Assembly: GCA_023213395.1 (NCBI GenBank)
Contig: CM041465.1
Coordinates: 155,751,741 to 155,815,740, forward strand
Length of the DNA stretch: 64,000 bases
Origin: Cycas panzhihuaensis
Taxonomy: Eukaryota > Cycadophyta
Direction of reading: 5' to 3'
Of the stretch, positions 1-12,239 are shown piece after piece (position 1 is the stretch's first letter; every line of letters starts with the position of its first letter). A program made the position numbers and the translations under genes. The notes under the pieces were generated by a model. The model had not been told where the DNA came from. It saw nothing but the letters and a program-made list of their open reading frames with translations, and searched no databases.

Positions 1-1190
1 AACATCAAAGAAGAGAAGGCAAATATGAGTCACCGCTAGGCAATATCTTTTGCTCGATGGCATACTTTATAAACATTCTTTTTATGGAATTTTATTGAGA
101 TGCCTTTCTCCTGATGAAACTCTTATAGCCTTAACAACGTGCCATGAGGGAACATATGGTGGTCACTTTGGTGGCCAATCTATGGCCCAACATATCCTTA
201 GTATGGGTTATTATTGGCCTACCTTATTCAAAGATGCTTATGCCTATGTTTAGAAATGTGAAAAATGCCAATCTCACATAACTTTAATTCATAAGCCTGC
301 CCAAGAGTTGAAATCAGTTATCTCTCCTTAGTATTTCTCCCAATGGGGTTTTGATCTCATTGGTCAAATCTTTGTAGATTCATCTAACGACCATAAATTC
401 TTTATTACAACAACTAAATATTTTGTCAAATAGAGTGAAGCTATTCCATTAGTTTCAGTTACTAGAAAGGTTATTGCTACATTCATTTTTTAATATATTA
501 TTTATAAATTTGAGGTATTCGATGTTATTTTCTACTAATAATGGGTCTTCATTTTATAATCCCCATGTTAGTGAGTTAGTGATAAATTTCATATTACTAA
601 TAGACTATCTACCCCTTATCACTCTTAGGCGAATGGCCAAGTTGAGGCATTTAATAAGACTCTAGTTAAGATTTTAGCTAAAACTATTGCAACTTCTCAT
701 AGAGATTGGCATATTCAACTATTTTTGACATTGTGGGCATATAGAACTTTAATCAGAAATACTACAAGCATGATGTCGTTTTCTCTAGTTTATGGCATCA
801 AGGCTATCCTTTCATTAGAAGTTGAGACTCCTTCTCTATGGGTCTTACTAAAAGAATTCATTGATGAAGAGTTCCAAAGAGAGGCACATCTCTTAGAACT
901 TGAAAAAATAGATGAGACTTATTTATAAGCATTACAAAATAATATGGCCTCTAAAGCTAGGGTCCAAGCCACCTAAGATAGGTAGCTCTTAGGCTTAGAA
1001 AATTTTATGTTGGTGACAAGGTTTTAAAGTTGGAATATCTCCATGATAAGCAACAAAAATTTTCTCCTAAGTGGGTTGGACCTTACTTAGTTATTGATGA
1101 TTTAAATAATAGTGCTTATCGAATCTCAATAATGGAAGGCTTGGAATTTAAGAAGCCTATAAATTCTTAATACTTAAGGAAGTTCTATGC
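1..1190 (+). pseudogene. Ty3/gypsy integrase remnant (element A)
   Basis: Translation in the + frames shows an H2C2 zinc-binding region (CHEGTYGG, then GYYWPTLFKDA and a CEKC pair at about 140-270). It is followed by integrase core pieces (QWGFDLIG, KFFITTT, SEAIPL, ANGQVEAFNKTL) and a C-terminal part up to about 1190. This order is typical of the integrase end of a plant Ty3/gypsy pol. The frame has several in-frame stops, mostly TAG where the family has Gln or Trp, and at least one frameshift near 480-560, so it is not functional. The protease, RT and RNase H would lie left of the window. A polypurine tract and LTR start follow at 1922-1938. Confidence 0.85.
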
Positions 1191-1921
1191 CTAGCTACAT
1201 ATTATCTTTGCAATGAGGATAAACTATGGCTCTGAACTCTTCTCTTACCTAATGAGCTAAAACTATGGGCAATTCCTATTTTTATTGATTTTGTAATTTC
1301 TTTCAAACTACCTCTATTTTCATAAAGGGAATCTTCTCATAATTATATAAGCCTATTACTCCTTGTAGCATATGTATTGATTATGAGTACTTTTTCTTCA
1401 AGGTTATCAATCTTTTCCCTTTTGAGCCTTCTACTTAAGAGAGAATTTGGGCCCTAGTTTTGTTATTTATCCTTATCCTTGAGAAGAGATTTATTCACCA
1501 GCTTTAGTTACTTTATTAGTTGCTTAGGTTATATTGTTATTTATTAGTCCTTTATTTTAGAGATTCCTTCTTGGTCATCTATCACCTATTTTTCTTCCTT
1601 TTTTATTATCCTTAGTTTTCTCTCTCTATACTTTTAAGGTGAATACTCATTATGCTACCTTCTACTTACATTTGGAGATACCATGATTTAGATCTCCTCT
1701 TTCTCCTCTAATATAATCTTTAAGAAGTTTGGTCTCATTCTTTTATCTTAATTTTATTAGAAAGGATAAATCCCTATTGCATTAAGAAAGGGTACTTCAT
1801 AATTAGATGGTTATAGATTTTTTCTTATAAAATTAAAAAATTAAAAATTAAAAGAAAATCAATTAAAAAAAAAAAGTAAAAGGAAAAAGAATTTAAAAAA
1901 AAAATGTTATCATCCTCTTGT

Positions 1922-1937
1922 AATTAGGGGCAAGTCA
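1922..1937 (+). other. Candidate polypurine tract of gypsy element A
   Basis: A purine-rich run (AATTAGGGGCAAGTCA) lies directly before TGTGATAAC, the proposed LTR start at 1938. The same arrangement (TAGGGTAAGTCA then TGTATTGAC) occurs on the minus strand at 10560-10542, downstream of another integrase. This supports reading both as plus-strand priming sites next to 3' LTRs. Confidence 0.55.
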
Positions 1938-3050
1938 TGTGATAACTTCATCTCCACCTATATATATATATATATAATAGGTCAGGTTTATTTAGATGAG
2001 TTATTCAAGATGCTTGGGTCTAACTACGTGGATCCATCGTGACCTCAATTAAGATCAAACCTTACTTAGCATATTTTATTGATTATTATTATCCTAATTA
2101 TGATTTTTCCTTTTCTTCCTTGTAGTTAGAATCAACTTTTTCCTATTTACTACCATCTCCGTATTGATTAATTCCTACACTCTCCTTCATTAATCACACT
2201 ATCTCCAAATACTAATTCTATTTTCCCATGGCATTGAATATTTTCACTAATGGAGGTAGTAGAGATAACCTAGGACTATCTGTTATTACTTGGGTGATTT
2301 ATAACTAATCAGAAAATCCCCTCCTATTTGCTGACCTATTTCTACCTAGAGTAACCAACAATAAAGCCAAACATTCTGCTATTATAGGAGCAATGTCTAA
2401 TATTTCTCGATCTTACCATGGACTTATTATTATTTATTCTGACTCTTAGATTTTGGTTTACCAATTAGCTGGGATATATTAAATCTATTCTTCATGGTTT
2501 CTTTCCCTTCACCATTAGGCTTCATCATTGATCTTTTTGTTCTCTTCAATCATTATCTAGTTTGTTCCTTGGATCTTTAATACTAAAGCTAATGGTCTAG
2601 TCTCTTTTATCTTAGATGATTATTTTAACTAACTTTCATCTTTTGTTGAGGAAACCCCACTTTAGAATGAGTATAAACTACCACTATAGAATGAGTATAA
2701 ACTACCACTCCATAAAGAGTACAAATTATGAGTTTTAAGGATAAAAGTTTAAGTAATGTAAAGGTTAGGATGATAGGTTTAAAAGGGAAATGAAGTGTTA
2801 GAAAAGATAGACCCACATGAGAATCATGGGCTGAGAAGGGTCTTGGCAAGGGGCAAGTCCCTAAAAGCTTCTTACCCCTAGAAGCAACCAATGAGAAATC
2901 TCATATACTCGAGAAACAAATTGTTTATTAGGTGGAATTTATTTTTGATTCTATAAAGAATATGTTTTACTTAAGATATATTATATAAATATAGATTTTG
3001 GTCTATGCTTGTATAATCTATCCTGAGTATGATGTGAATTATCTATGTTT
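1938..3050 (+). repeat. 3' LTR of gypsy element A (5' boundary supported, 3' boundary not)
   Basis: The LTR is proposed to start at TG 1938 after the polypurine tract. The stretch about 2016-2075 is clearly related to the minus-strand stretch about 10474-10416, just inside the LTR of element E, so the two LTRs belong to one family. A (TA)n run lies at 1959-1976. Copies of the family's minisatellite lie at 2655-2730, and a TATA-like ATTATATAAATA lies near 2972-2985. The end of the LTR could not be located; 3050 is only a guess that includes the TATA-like box. Confidence 0.45.
2655..2730 (+). repeat. Degenerate minisatellite copies in gypsy U3
   Basis: About three copies of the phrase AATGAGTATAAACTACCACT appear in a row, the last diverged. 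The same phrase family appears at about 1250-1270, 6765-6930 and, on the opposite strand, 9402-9790. Confidence 0.5.
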
Positions 3051-3589
3051 TCAAAGGGACTTATATTATTCCACTTCTATTTTTATAAACCTATTACCAT
3101 TTGATTTTTAAATGGCTTTACATTTATGATAATATAATTACTAATCTTTTCCATCTACTCCCTTTTATGTTTTTATCTATTTTCTTTCCCTTATTATTCC
3201 TTATGATTTTTCTCTTTTAAAACCCCTCTTTTACTTCAAAATGAGTATAAATTATCATGTACATATTAAACAAAAAATCTTTAAAAAAATTATAAAATGA
3301 TAAAAGACAAACAAAAAAGGAAAAAAACTATTATATGTTTTCATGGACTCTCATACTGATAGATGTATATCATTCACAATATATGAAAGAGGGATAAAAG
3401 GGGGGAAAGAGTTTAGAGTCAATCATCCATTATATTTGTTATACAAGTTATGAAGAAATTATCAATATATATAGAATATAAAATAAGTATAGTATATATG
3501 TTACTATGTGACTCATGATATAATGTCCGAGACTCATAAAATACCTCACATCTCCCTCTTACCTCCTCCTCATATATAAAATATGCTCA

Positions 3590-5990
3590 TCTCTGTGAGC
3601 TTTGGTGAGACCTACCCTATACTCCTTCTCCACCCCCTCTCCTCTATCCAAAGTCTACCCATGTGTCAACTCTTTGCATGGTGGAAGATGCATTTCCTGT
3701 TGAATTGTGGTACTCTCAGATGGAGTAACTTGTCCCCCAACCAGTACCAATGCCATCCTCTATAGATGATGTCACTCATCTTCTACCACCTTGAGCTTTG
3801 AGTCCTAAAGTCTCAACTCCATTTGCATACCCTAAATCATATCACAAACCTATAACATAAGACTAAAATACACAATCTGATGCCCCAACAGTGTACAATC
3901 AATGATATTCCATGCTAGAGGTTCCTTTAACCAAAATATATAAGGGAAGATTGTTGGGAAATGTGACAACAATGGTTGGAGGCCAAAATTTTGGTATGTT
4001 AGCAACGCAGTTCCCCCCCCCAAACCTTTCTCAGGGGGTTCTAAGGAGGGCGGGCCCTTTACCGAGGGCTCTGGGGGGCGTGGAATGCGCCCCGCTAAGA
4101 GAAGGTTCGGGGGCGATAGCCCCTAACCCAAAAAATTAGCACTAAAACAATATTAAATTGTAAAGAGAATCAGGGTCGTTCGATAAAATACCCTAGATTC
4201 TACAGTCAAGATTTATACCTTGTATGTCTCTCTCATGTAGCCTGATTTAGGGCATATTTCTATATGTTGAGGTTTATTCAATGTACTGTGAGTAGGGCGG
4301 TGGTTGGTTGTTATTGCTAAGAGCACTCTACTACTGGTTATGTATATTTTCTCCATTCTATGATAATAAAGATCGATACCTTTCCTGTGTGGATGTTTCC
4401 CTAGCACACTACTAGGGTTTTACCACATTATATCAGGTGTACATTTTGTGCTTGTCTTTCTTGTTCAATTTAATATTTTATCTCTAGTTTAAGAACTTGC
4501 ATGTAATTTTAAGTTTCATTTTCTATAACTAGTTGCAAGAATGCAATAGATCTTGGTGGCGATTAAAGGGTTGGGACCTTGTATTCTCAACAAAGATCAA
4601 GTTAAACATCTTTCTAACCTCTGAAAGAGTTAGGCTCTTCTCACCTATCCATAAAAAATAAATCAATCATAATCAGTCTTCTGTATAAAGAGTAAATTAT
4701 CCAAAATCAATAATCAAATATATCAAAAACATAAATTAATCAACATACTTATTAGTTATCCTCCTCCTACTAGGTCTGCCACCATCTCCTCTCCTAGTTG
4801 TGTAACTACCTCTCTTTGAGGGTCTTAAGGAACCTCTTGAAGAGGCTCCCTCTCTTCTCCTCTACTCCCATCTCCTTCTCTCCCCTACCCATTTGTTGAA
4901 CCTAGCTCCATGCTCTATATACAGTCACCTTTATCTCCACCTTGTGTTCCATTTATCGCCTAGAGCACATCCTTACCTCGTCTCCTTCCTCCACTAATCA
5001 ATGCCTCTCCTCTCCCACCTCGACCTGCCTAATAATGTTCTCCATCTCCTCCTCCTCTACCTCCTCTCCCTCTCCCTCCACCAATAATAAGAGCCTCTCC
5101 TATTGCTGCCCTCTCTACTGCATTGGCCTTATCATCTCTCCATATAAGTAGCCCCTCATACAGATCTTCTACTAGTTGTCTCCTAGTCATCTGGCTCAAT
5201 AGAGAACTATGTGTACTCCTCACCACTATAGATATCTTATTATGAATTTGAGCCGTTATATGCCACATGTTTATTCCTAGATCTATGATGGTCAACTCTT
5301 CTAGCGCTCCACCTATCCTCATTAATGGTATATGGTCATATAGCCAACATATCAAAATAGAACTATAGGATAAACTTCCCCTACATTGCCTCCTAATCTA
5401 GGGTAACTGAAGGCACATATTATATGCTATATATTACCCCTAGTTCATCCTAATACCCTACTCACATCTCATAATTACTCTCACCCATTATGTTGGAACC
5501 CCTATGAAGTTTTAGGTTTTAGCAATCCTAAAAATGATAATAAGGGTAATAATCTTTTGTATGATGGGAATGCTCTCTATCATCCTCATTGCCTCAATGG
5601 ATATCCCATGAGGACCAAATTAATTAACAAAGAAAGTCAGATACTTGCTACAAGCCTCTTGCAACTCATTGTCAATTAATATATTCAGTTTGATCCTCTT
5701 GCCATGCCAGTTAACCCCTAATATCCTCCCAATATACTTAGGAGTTATCTGTATGTCTCTTATAGGTTGTACTTTAAATACATTCCTCCTTGAGATCTAA
5801 CAGCTCATAAAATCTTGATGGATCTCATACTCCATCACCAACTAGGTTAAGCCACTCACTCGAGATAGACCATATGCTCTCAATAGGGCCTAATCCTCCT
5901 TAGTTAATTGATTGATCAACTCCCCAATTACCAATATGTCATTCTCCATGGTATCTATCCTCTCTAGAGGCTACATCACATCAAAAGTAA
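3590..5990 (-). pseudogene. Unassigned degenerate coding remnant, likely retroelement gag-like
   Basis: Reading the minus strand from about 5990 downwards gives coding-like stretches broken by stops. Visible pieces are PIRDIQITPKYIGRILGV near 5760-5700, an open frame at 5355-5029 with MTRRQLVEDLYEGLLIWRD, and then a Gly/Arg-rich tail (GGGRGRGGRGGG near 5090-5050). I do not recognise the family. The composition and setting suggest a gag-like protein of a retroelement. A solo LTR at 3952-4592 interrupts it, and no domain could be assigned. Confidence 0.3.
3952..4592 (+). mobile_element. Ty1/copia-type solo LTR with TSD AAGAT
   Basis: The 641-bp segment begins TGTTG and ends CAACA, a 5-bp inverted terminal repeat typical of LTRs. 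It is flanked by a perfect 5-bp direct repeat, AAGAT at 3947-3951 and AAGAT at 4593-4597. The 5' third is GC-rich (4020-4120), unlike the AT-rich surroundings. Near its right end is a phrase common in plant copia LTRs (CACTACTAGGGTTTTACCAC). No internal coding region is present, so this is a solo LTR left by LTR-LTR recombination. Short open frames inside it are not genes. Confidence 0.88.
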
Positions 5991-5999
5991 TCATGTTAT

Positions 6000-8900
6000 A
6001 CTCTAATTTTCACTTTTCAAAACCTTTTATTTTTTTATTTTCTCTTTCAAAATAAAAAAATATAATATAATAGTCAAAAATATGACTGTTCACTGAAAAA
6101 TACAACAAAACAATCAAAAACATGATTTATTTATCAAAAATATGATCTTGCAATTCTTGTGCTATACTATCAAATCATGTTTTTGATAATTTAATTACAT
6201 TTTTAGCTCTATTCCTACATTTTTTTACTTTGTATTATCGCATTTTTATTTTAAAAATTTTATTTTAAAAAAAAATTATAAATTAGACTTACTAGATATC
6301 TAACTCCCATTGCATCATCTCTATCTCCATCTCTTGGAGCTAATCCTTCATCAAGATAGCTCTAAATCATCTCCTAAATCAAGTGGTAAGGGCCCTCTAG
6401 ATTATTGATTTTCCAACTCCTTCATGTGAAAATGAAACTTAATATATTAATTTTTCTTATAAAAATGGTGAGGCCTTTCTCCTTACTTTTTAGATAATTT
6501 TTTTTCTTTCATCTATTTTGTTTGTCTAAGTTAATATTGTCCTCTTTCAACAATTATCCCTCGATAAAATCTTTTGAAATTAGAAAATAATATATCTTCC
6601 ATCGATCAGGGTTATTATTAACTTTAATTTACTCATCTTTCAAAGGACATTTTGAAGGCCTAAATATGGTGTTCCTTACTTATTCTGATACTTATTTCAA
6701 TCCTTATTTTAGCCCCTAAAAAGCTTTGAGCCCTCTTATTTATTAAAGAGCCTAAATTATAACAGTATAAAGCTTAAAATTCTCTCTCCTAATAATGAGT
6801 TTAAACTATGATGGAAGGCTTTGAAAAGTCACCTACTAATGAGCTAAAACTATGGCAGTCTAAGGCTCTTTAAAAGTCACTTGTTAATGAGCCCAAAAAT
6901 TATGACAGTCTATCCTTTATGCTCTAACAAAAAGGGTTTTCCTTTGAAGTTTTAAGTCCCATCTACTTTATGGGCATCTAGTGTTGTTTTCACTTGAGTG
7001 AGTGTAAGCCCTATCTGTTTGATAGACATTTTGGTAGTACTCTTTAGCTTGTCAATCTAGTGATGTTAGGGTTTGTTTAGTTTGATTGTAGTGCCTTTTG
7101 TAGACTAATTTTCCATCATTCACATATCCCATCCAAATCTTTTATCTATTTAAGAAATCCTTTATCATGATTATTATCACCTTTTATCATACTACTCCTC
7201 TTTTGAAGTAGGAGCTTCAGGTGCCAAGGGAGCAAATGTTTTACTAAAACTTAGACCTTAGTTAATCTTCCTTATCATAATAAGTTTTCTATTTTATTTA
7301 TATTTTATTCAATTGACTGAAACTTGTTCTATATTGTACTAGGATGTGTTTTAATGAAATGTATTATTAGTTTTCTAGGTGCTATATATTAAATAATGAT
7401 GATTGCATTATTATATTTTTTCACTTATCGATGAGTGAAAACTATAGTAATAAAATCTCACTTATATGATCATTTAGACTCACTTTTTCCCTTGAAACTC
7501 TTACATGGTTCGTTCCTTTCTCTTGATTTTATCTTCAAATCATCCTTTTCTATAATTTTTGGGCTTGTGCTTATAGTTTTCACCCCTTTTGGGTTGTTTT
7601 TTTTATATTGATTAAGTTATTTTATTTAAATTTTTAATAAATTTTACTTTTTGACTTTTTTAATGATTGATTTTTACTTTTTGATTCATCACATTTTTTG
7701 CTCTACTACAAATATGATCAATCGTATTCTGTTAATAAAGTCATATTTTTAGTTATTAATAAAATGTGACTGGTAACATTTTTTATTGTTATGCATGCAA
7801 TTATTTTTTAATTAATACCCTATTTTTATATGTTGCCACTTAGATTTGGTGGAAACTGACTCCATTCATATCCACAACCCTCTAAAACCCTAATGTGGTG
7901 ATTCATTTGTATATGATAAGTTTGATAAAAAGATTTTGAGAGTGATTCTTGAGAATTTGAGAGATTTTACTTAGTAATTTGAAGATCTATCTTAGGAAAA
8001 AAAAAAAGTGAAGTCAAGAGAAGATATGGGGAGCTCTGTTTATTGACTAATGACTATATGAATTTCATTTATTACTACTTCTTAAGGTATTAAGGTATTT
8101 TTCCTTGGGAAACCTTGGCTAAAAGGTCAACTCTTTGTGGGAAAGAAAAGAGGTAGCCTATTGTGAAGAAAGATCCATCTCTTCACGATAAGGCATAACT
8201 ACTCTCTCTCATTCTCCTCAGTTGTCCATGCTTCCCAAAGTCTCACATTTTCTTTATTTTTGGCTATTGTTGAGCTTGTTCTTCCCAGTTTTCTTCCTCT
8301 TTCATGCTTATTTTAGGGGAAATTTTAAGAATGGTTCATCACATTGAAGGGAGATAATTATTCTGAGGCAAGAATTCATCATTAAAATTAAAATTTCTAA
8401 AAAAATTATTAGTGCTTTGCTTCTTGGCTTTATCTTTTTATTTTCTCTCATTTAAAAAAGGACCTTGTATGCATGAATGATATATTATTACAGCAATTAG
8501 TTTACATGAGGTTCAAAGATCCCATGGTGTCTAAAAACTCTATGAGTCATAGAATCTCTTTATGATTCTAATCTACTATTTTCTAGTAAGAATACCAACT
8601 ATGGCTAATTACATATGAGTTTTATGGGCTACATATCATTCTTAGTTGTTAAAAATCACATATGAAATCTCTCAATTCTATTTGAATCATTCTTAAAAGT
8701 TAGAATAACATATGCATAAAAATGAAAAACTTCATCTAAACATTACGTGTTATTTTATCTTTCATCAAGTTGTATATATAACTATATATCATAATATTTA
8801 CATTTCATGCTAGTGGTTTTGGTTTTCGAAAATAAGTGTGCTTTGCATATCTAAGAGATAGTATTTCTTTCATCTTCGTGTTCTTTGTTTAAAAAAAAAG

Positions 8901-9370
8901 AAAAAAGTAGTGTGTATGATTTATTTTCTTAGTTGATTTTGAAAAGAATATAGTTAGAGCTTTTTGTCTCATTATTATTTCTTATGTTTTCATTAAAACA
9001 ACAAAAAGAATTTAAAAAGAAACTTTCCATTACTTCACTCTTTCCTTTATTTTAGTACACCTAAAAAGTCAATACAATACTAGAAAAGGAGTCCTTAAGA
9101 AGGATATAAAAAATATTATCAATATAATTTTGGACTTAGAACTCCTTTACTTATTCATGTAGGCTATTGGATTCCAATACTTCATCTTATATCCTAGCCT
9201 TTTGTTATTATATGCATATCCAAAACAAATGACATAAACAAGTAGAGACTCCTTCTTAGGAGTTGGCAAAGGTGGTCCCTTAGGTTTCCATAGGCTTTTT
9301 ATCTCTTGATCTAGACTCAAAATGGAGGAAACTTAACACTAATAAAGGATATTTAGCCTAGACCCAACTA
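6000..9370. other. AT-rich non-coding stretch, probably decayed LTR and leader sequence
   Basis: No credible gene is seen. The stretch contains a + oriented minisatellite cluster (6765-6935) and TATA-like sequence near 7380. A phrase resembling the leader of a retrotransposon transcript lies at about 7860-7900 (CTCTAAAACCCTAATGTGGTG). The layout suggests a further decayed LTR of the same gypsy family in + orientation, but no boundaries could be fixed. Confidence 0.35.
6765..6935 (+). repeat. Minisatellite cluster, ~45-bp unit
   Basis: Three or four diverged copies contain AATGAGTTTAAACTATGATGG, AATGAGCTAAAACTATGGCAG and AATGAGCCCAAAAATTATGACAG (fragments of each unit), spaced 45-55 bp apart. 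They are the reverse complement of the cluster at 9402-9790 and match copies in element A. Confidence 0.6.
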
Positions 9371-9371
9371 A

Positions 9372-10542
9372 AGCATCCTAGTATATAAATAGGGAAGTAT
9401 CCATCATAGTTTTACCTTGTTAATGGTCAAGGTTTAAAGGACTTGTTATAGTTTAGCCTCTTTTAACAATTGATTTTCAGAGGAAATGACTACCATAGTT
9501 TAGGAACATTAGTAGGTGACTCTTTGGAGCATAATTGTCATAGTTTAGACTCTTTGATAGATGGATTTTTAGAGCAAAAAGAACCTATCATGGTTTATCC
9601 TCATCAATAATTAACTTTTAAAGGAAAGGTCACCATAGTTTTACCTCTTTAGTGATGATCTCAAATCTTAAGAGAGAAAATTATGAGAGTTCAAAGAAAA
9701 TACACTCATCACGAGTATAGGATAGGGACTACCATATTTTAAGCTCTTTAGTAGGTAACCTTTTAGAGTCATAGTTTAACCTTGTTATAGAGGTGGGAAT
9801 GGGTTATGTACAAAATAGACTTTGGCTTAAGATTTCTCCCAACTCAAGCTCATAGATGATGATGTTTGATTATATAGGATACAAGAAAGTTAGCTTTAAT
9901 GTTTTGGGTTTTTGGAATTTACTGAATGAAGATGCTTAGAAATTGTGATAACAGAGTGATCACTTAACAAAATAGAGAATGTAGATGAGTAGAATATGTT
10001 TGATAAACTTGAGTAAGTTAGAAAACCAAGATTTGAGACTCTAAGAATAAGTTGATCAGTCCATTATAAAAACTAAGTACATTTAAAAGAGTTCTAATAA
10101 TAGCAAGGTATTCATCTTGATTGGTAGTTACTTAGGGAATAAAGAAACCATTACTAGTGATAATAATTCCCCCATGGTCATGAATAAACCATGTTGAGGT
10201 AGTAATTCTAGGGTTCCCTTAGCTCCCAATGTGAGTATAAATGTTCAAGGCCATAATAGGGAAATAATATAAGCTCAAAGATAGATTGACAAATAAGGGG
10301 AAGGTGTAGGAATCACCTTATCAAGGTTATGACTTAGTCTTAATATAAATTAGGACTTCATAGTTTGATTTGATTATGAAGGACACCTTTTTCCTAAGTC
10401 ATGGGATAACCTTCCATATGTCAAATAGGTTTTGATCATAGTTGAGACCACGAGGGGTCCAAACAACTAGATCCAATTCTCCTATATGATGCACGCAGCC
10501 ATATCTAAATTGCATGATACAAGTGGAGAGGAAGTCAATACA
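9372..10542 (-). repeat. LTR (U3 part) of gypsy element E
   Basis: On the minus strand the LTR starts at TG 10542 after a purine-rich tract. It shares the stretch 10474-10416 with the LTR of element A, carries the 8-copy minisatellite (9790-9402), and reaches a TATA-like CTATTTATATACTAG near 9386-9372. The segment given is the apparent U3; R and U5 would continue to lower coordinates. Confidence 0.5.
9402..9790 (-). repeat. Minisatellite of ~45-50 bp, about 8 diverged copies
   Basis: On the + strand, CATAGTTTTACCTTG, TATAGTTTAGCCTC, CATAGTTTAGGAAC, CATAGTTTAGACTC, CATGGTTTATCCTC, CATAGTTTTACCTC, CATATTTTAAGCTC and CATAGTTTAACCTTG begin successive units at about 9402, 9446, 9494, 9538, 9588, 9633, 9733 and 9770. 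Most units continue with an (A/T)GTAGGTGA...TTTAGAG(G)A-like segment. It lies between LTR start and TATA-like box of element E. Confidence 0.65.
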
Positions 10543-10560
10543 TGACTTACCCTAGATGCC
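10543..10560 (-). other. Candidate polypurine tract of gypsy element E
   Basis: The minus strand reads GGCATCTAGGGTAAGTCA just before TGTATTGAC. It parallels the tract before the LTR of element A and lies about 480 bp downstream of the end of integrase copy E. Confidence 0.45.
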
Positions 10561-11039
10561 TGAGGGTGCTAACAATTATGTACAATATATATACACTTTT
10601 TTTTATGTTCCTTTTTTTTTTCTTTTGATTTATTTGTTTCTTTTTTTCTCTTTTCCTTTTTTTTTTTTTAAGGAAGAGCGTAACTCCATACAATAATTCA
10701 AACGAGGGTTATGGTGAATCAGCCATTATTGAACCCACTTTTTGGGTAACTCATCTTATCCACTCTCATGCCTGTTAAGAAAATAGGTGACTATGATCAT
10801 CATGTGATCCTCATCGAGATGTGGTGGATGAATGTAATTAAGACTTAGGAAAGTATGGTCATGATTTATCAAACTATGGAGGGTTAGGCTCCTAAGAGAT
10901 ATGCATATGGAGAAGACTAAGATCACATCCTTAAGAGATGAACTATGATTAAAGTGTCTTTAAGAGGAGAGGAAATGGCCTTGAGCAGCTTATTACTGAG
11001 GAGTAGGAGGGTTATTGTCAATATAATTGGCCTTAATAT

Positions 11040-11745
11040 TGGGTATCCAATAAATCATGAGTAATAAGTAGGAGTTCTAATACATAGGCCACTTCACCAA
11101 TATATTAGAGGACCTTATAAGAGATATAATAGTGAGGATTTAACTTATGGTTCCTATGATATTTAAGAGATTATTACTTATACAATTAAAGGCATAGGAA
11201 TACAAGATCACCAATGGAAAAAAGAGCAATTTGAATAATGGTGGTCTGCTAATTATTTCATTCAATCCTAGGCTATAACTAAATTTTACTTAAGGGTGTT
11301 TAAAGTTTAGTTCATGTGTTGGAGTTTTTGTTGTACGATAATGATAGAAAAGTTACTAGCTAATATATGGTGGGATGGTACATGGTAACTAAAAAGGCCA
11401 TGAATGGTAACATCCCTATGGCTAAGTGGTGAAAGGAATTATACTAATATTTTATAAGGGCTACTTATGATGACAATCTTGCTTAGTGGTCGAATGCAAA
11501 ACAATACAAGTTTCTAGTATTTTGTTAAGAACTTTTAATTGGCCATTCATTTAAGGGTGATAAGAAGAATATATATTAGATGATATGCGTGAAGCTTGAA
11601 AGGGTTCTTACTAAAAGGAACTAGTGAACTTGAGATCTCAATCATAGATGATGGTTAATGAAAAGATATGTAAGAAAAATATTATTTACAAGTAAAGATT
11701 CACAATGCACAATGCTTTATATAAAATGTGAGCTAGCAAAGCACT
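11040..11745 (-). pseudogene. Ty3/gypsy integrase C-terminal half (element E)
   Basis: The + strand sequence is a diverged direct repeat of 12275-12960, about 1215 bp away, and so encodes the same end of integrase on the minus strand. Parallel phrases are easy to see (GTTCTAATACATAGGCCACT against GTTCTAAAGCATAGGTCACT). Many stops make it non-functional. The N-terminal part of this integrase is absent, replaced by LTR-like sequence at 11830-11990. Its 3' side leads to the element E polypurine tract and LTR. Confidence 0.7.
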
Positions 11746-11829
11746 ATAAGGGCTCGTAGAATCTACCATACGATTGTACAATATATGAAAAAATATAAAA
11801 TTTTGTAGGTGTATGGATTTCATAGGGCC

Positions 11830-11990
11830 TTTCCCCCATAATCATATTGGTGGGCCAAATGACCTTATATTTCATTAGTAACTTTAATAGTCTGTATACA
11901 AAAGTTAATGACTAACACTTAACCTCCTAGTGTCTTAACTATAAGTGTTAGTACCATAGTTCCCCTAGCCATATGTAGTCATGTAACAAG
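11830..11990 (-). repeat. LTR-like block shared with 23246-23405
   Basis: The block aligns over about 160 bp with 23246-23405 on the same strand; for example TAATGACTAACACTTAACCTC pairs with TAATGACTAACATTTAACCTT (differences at scattered sites). It lies just downstream of the integrase of element D (12240). The partner lies just upstream of a gypsy primer binding site. The pair is best read as remnants of the two LTRs of one minus-strand element, though the rest of each LTR does not align by eye. Confidence 0.45.
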
Positions 11991-12239
11991 TCCCCTCCCT
12001 AAGATGTTGAGTCCCCAAAGCAAAGGATATATAGATGCTACTTGATAAAGTCTATTGATTCTTAAGTCATCTTATTTTATTCATATTTGGCCCACTATGC
12101 CAAATACTCAATAGTTGTCCTATTCTAGAGACAATATTATTTATTAGCTAAGATACATTTAAGAGGAGTAAGGAGAATTTATTCCTTTTTATGATGGATA
12201 GAATTGTTTGTAGGGTCGAGCCCTTACTAAGATATTTTT

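Noticed and set aside
3912-4139. 75-codon open frame
   Set aside because: It crosses the 5' boundary of the solo LTR (3952), so it is made of two unrelated sequences.
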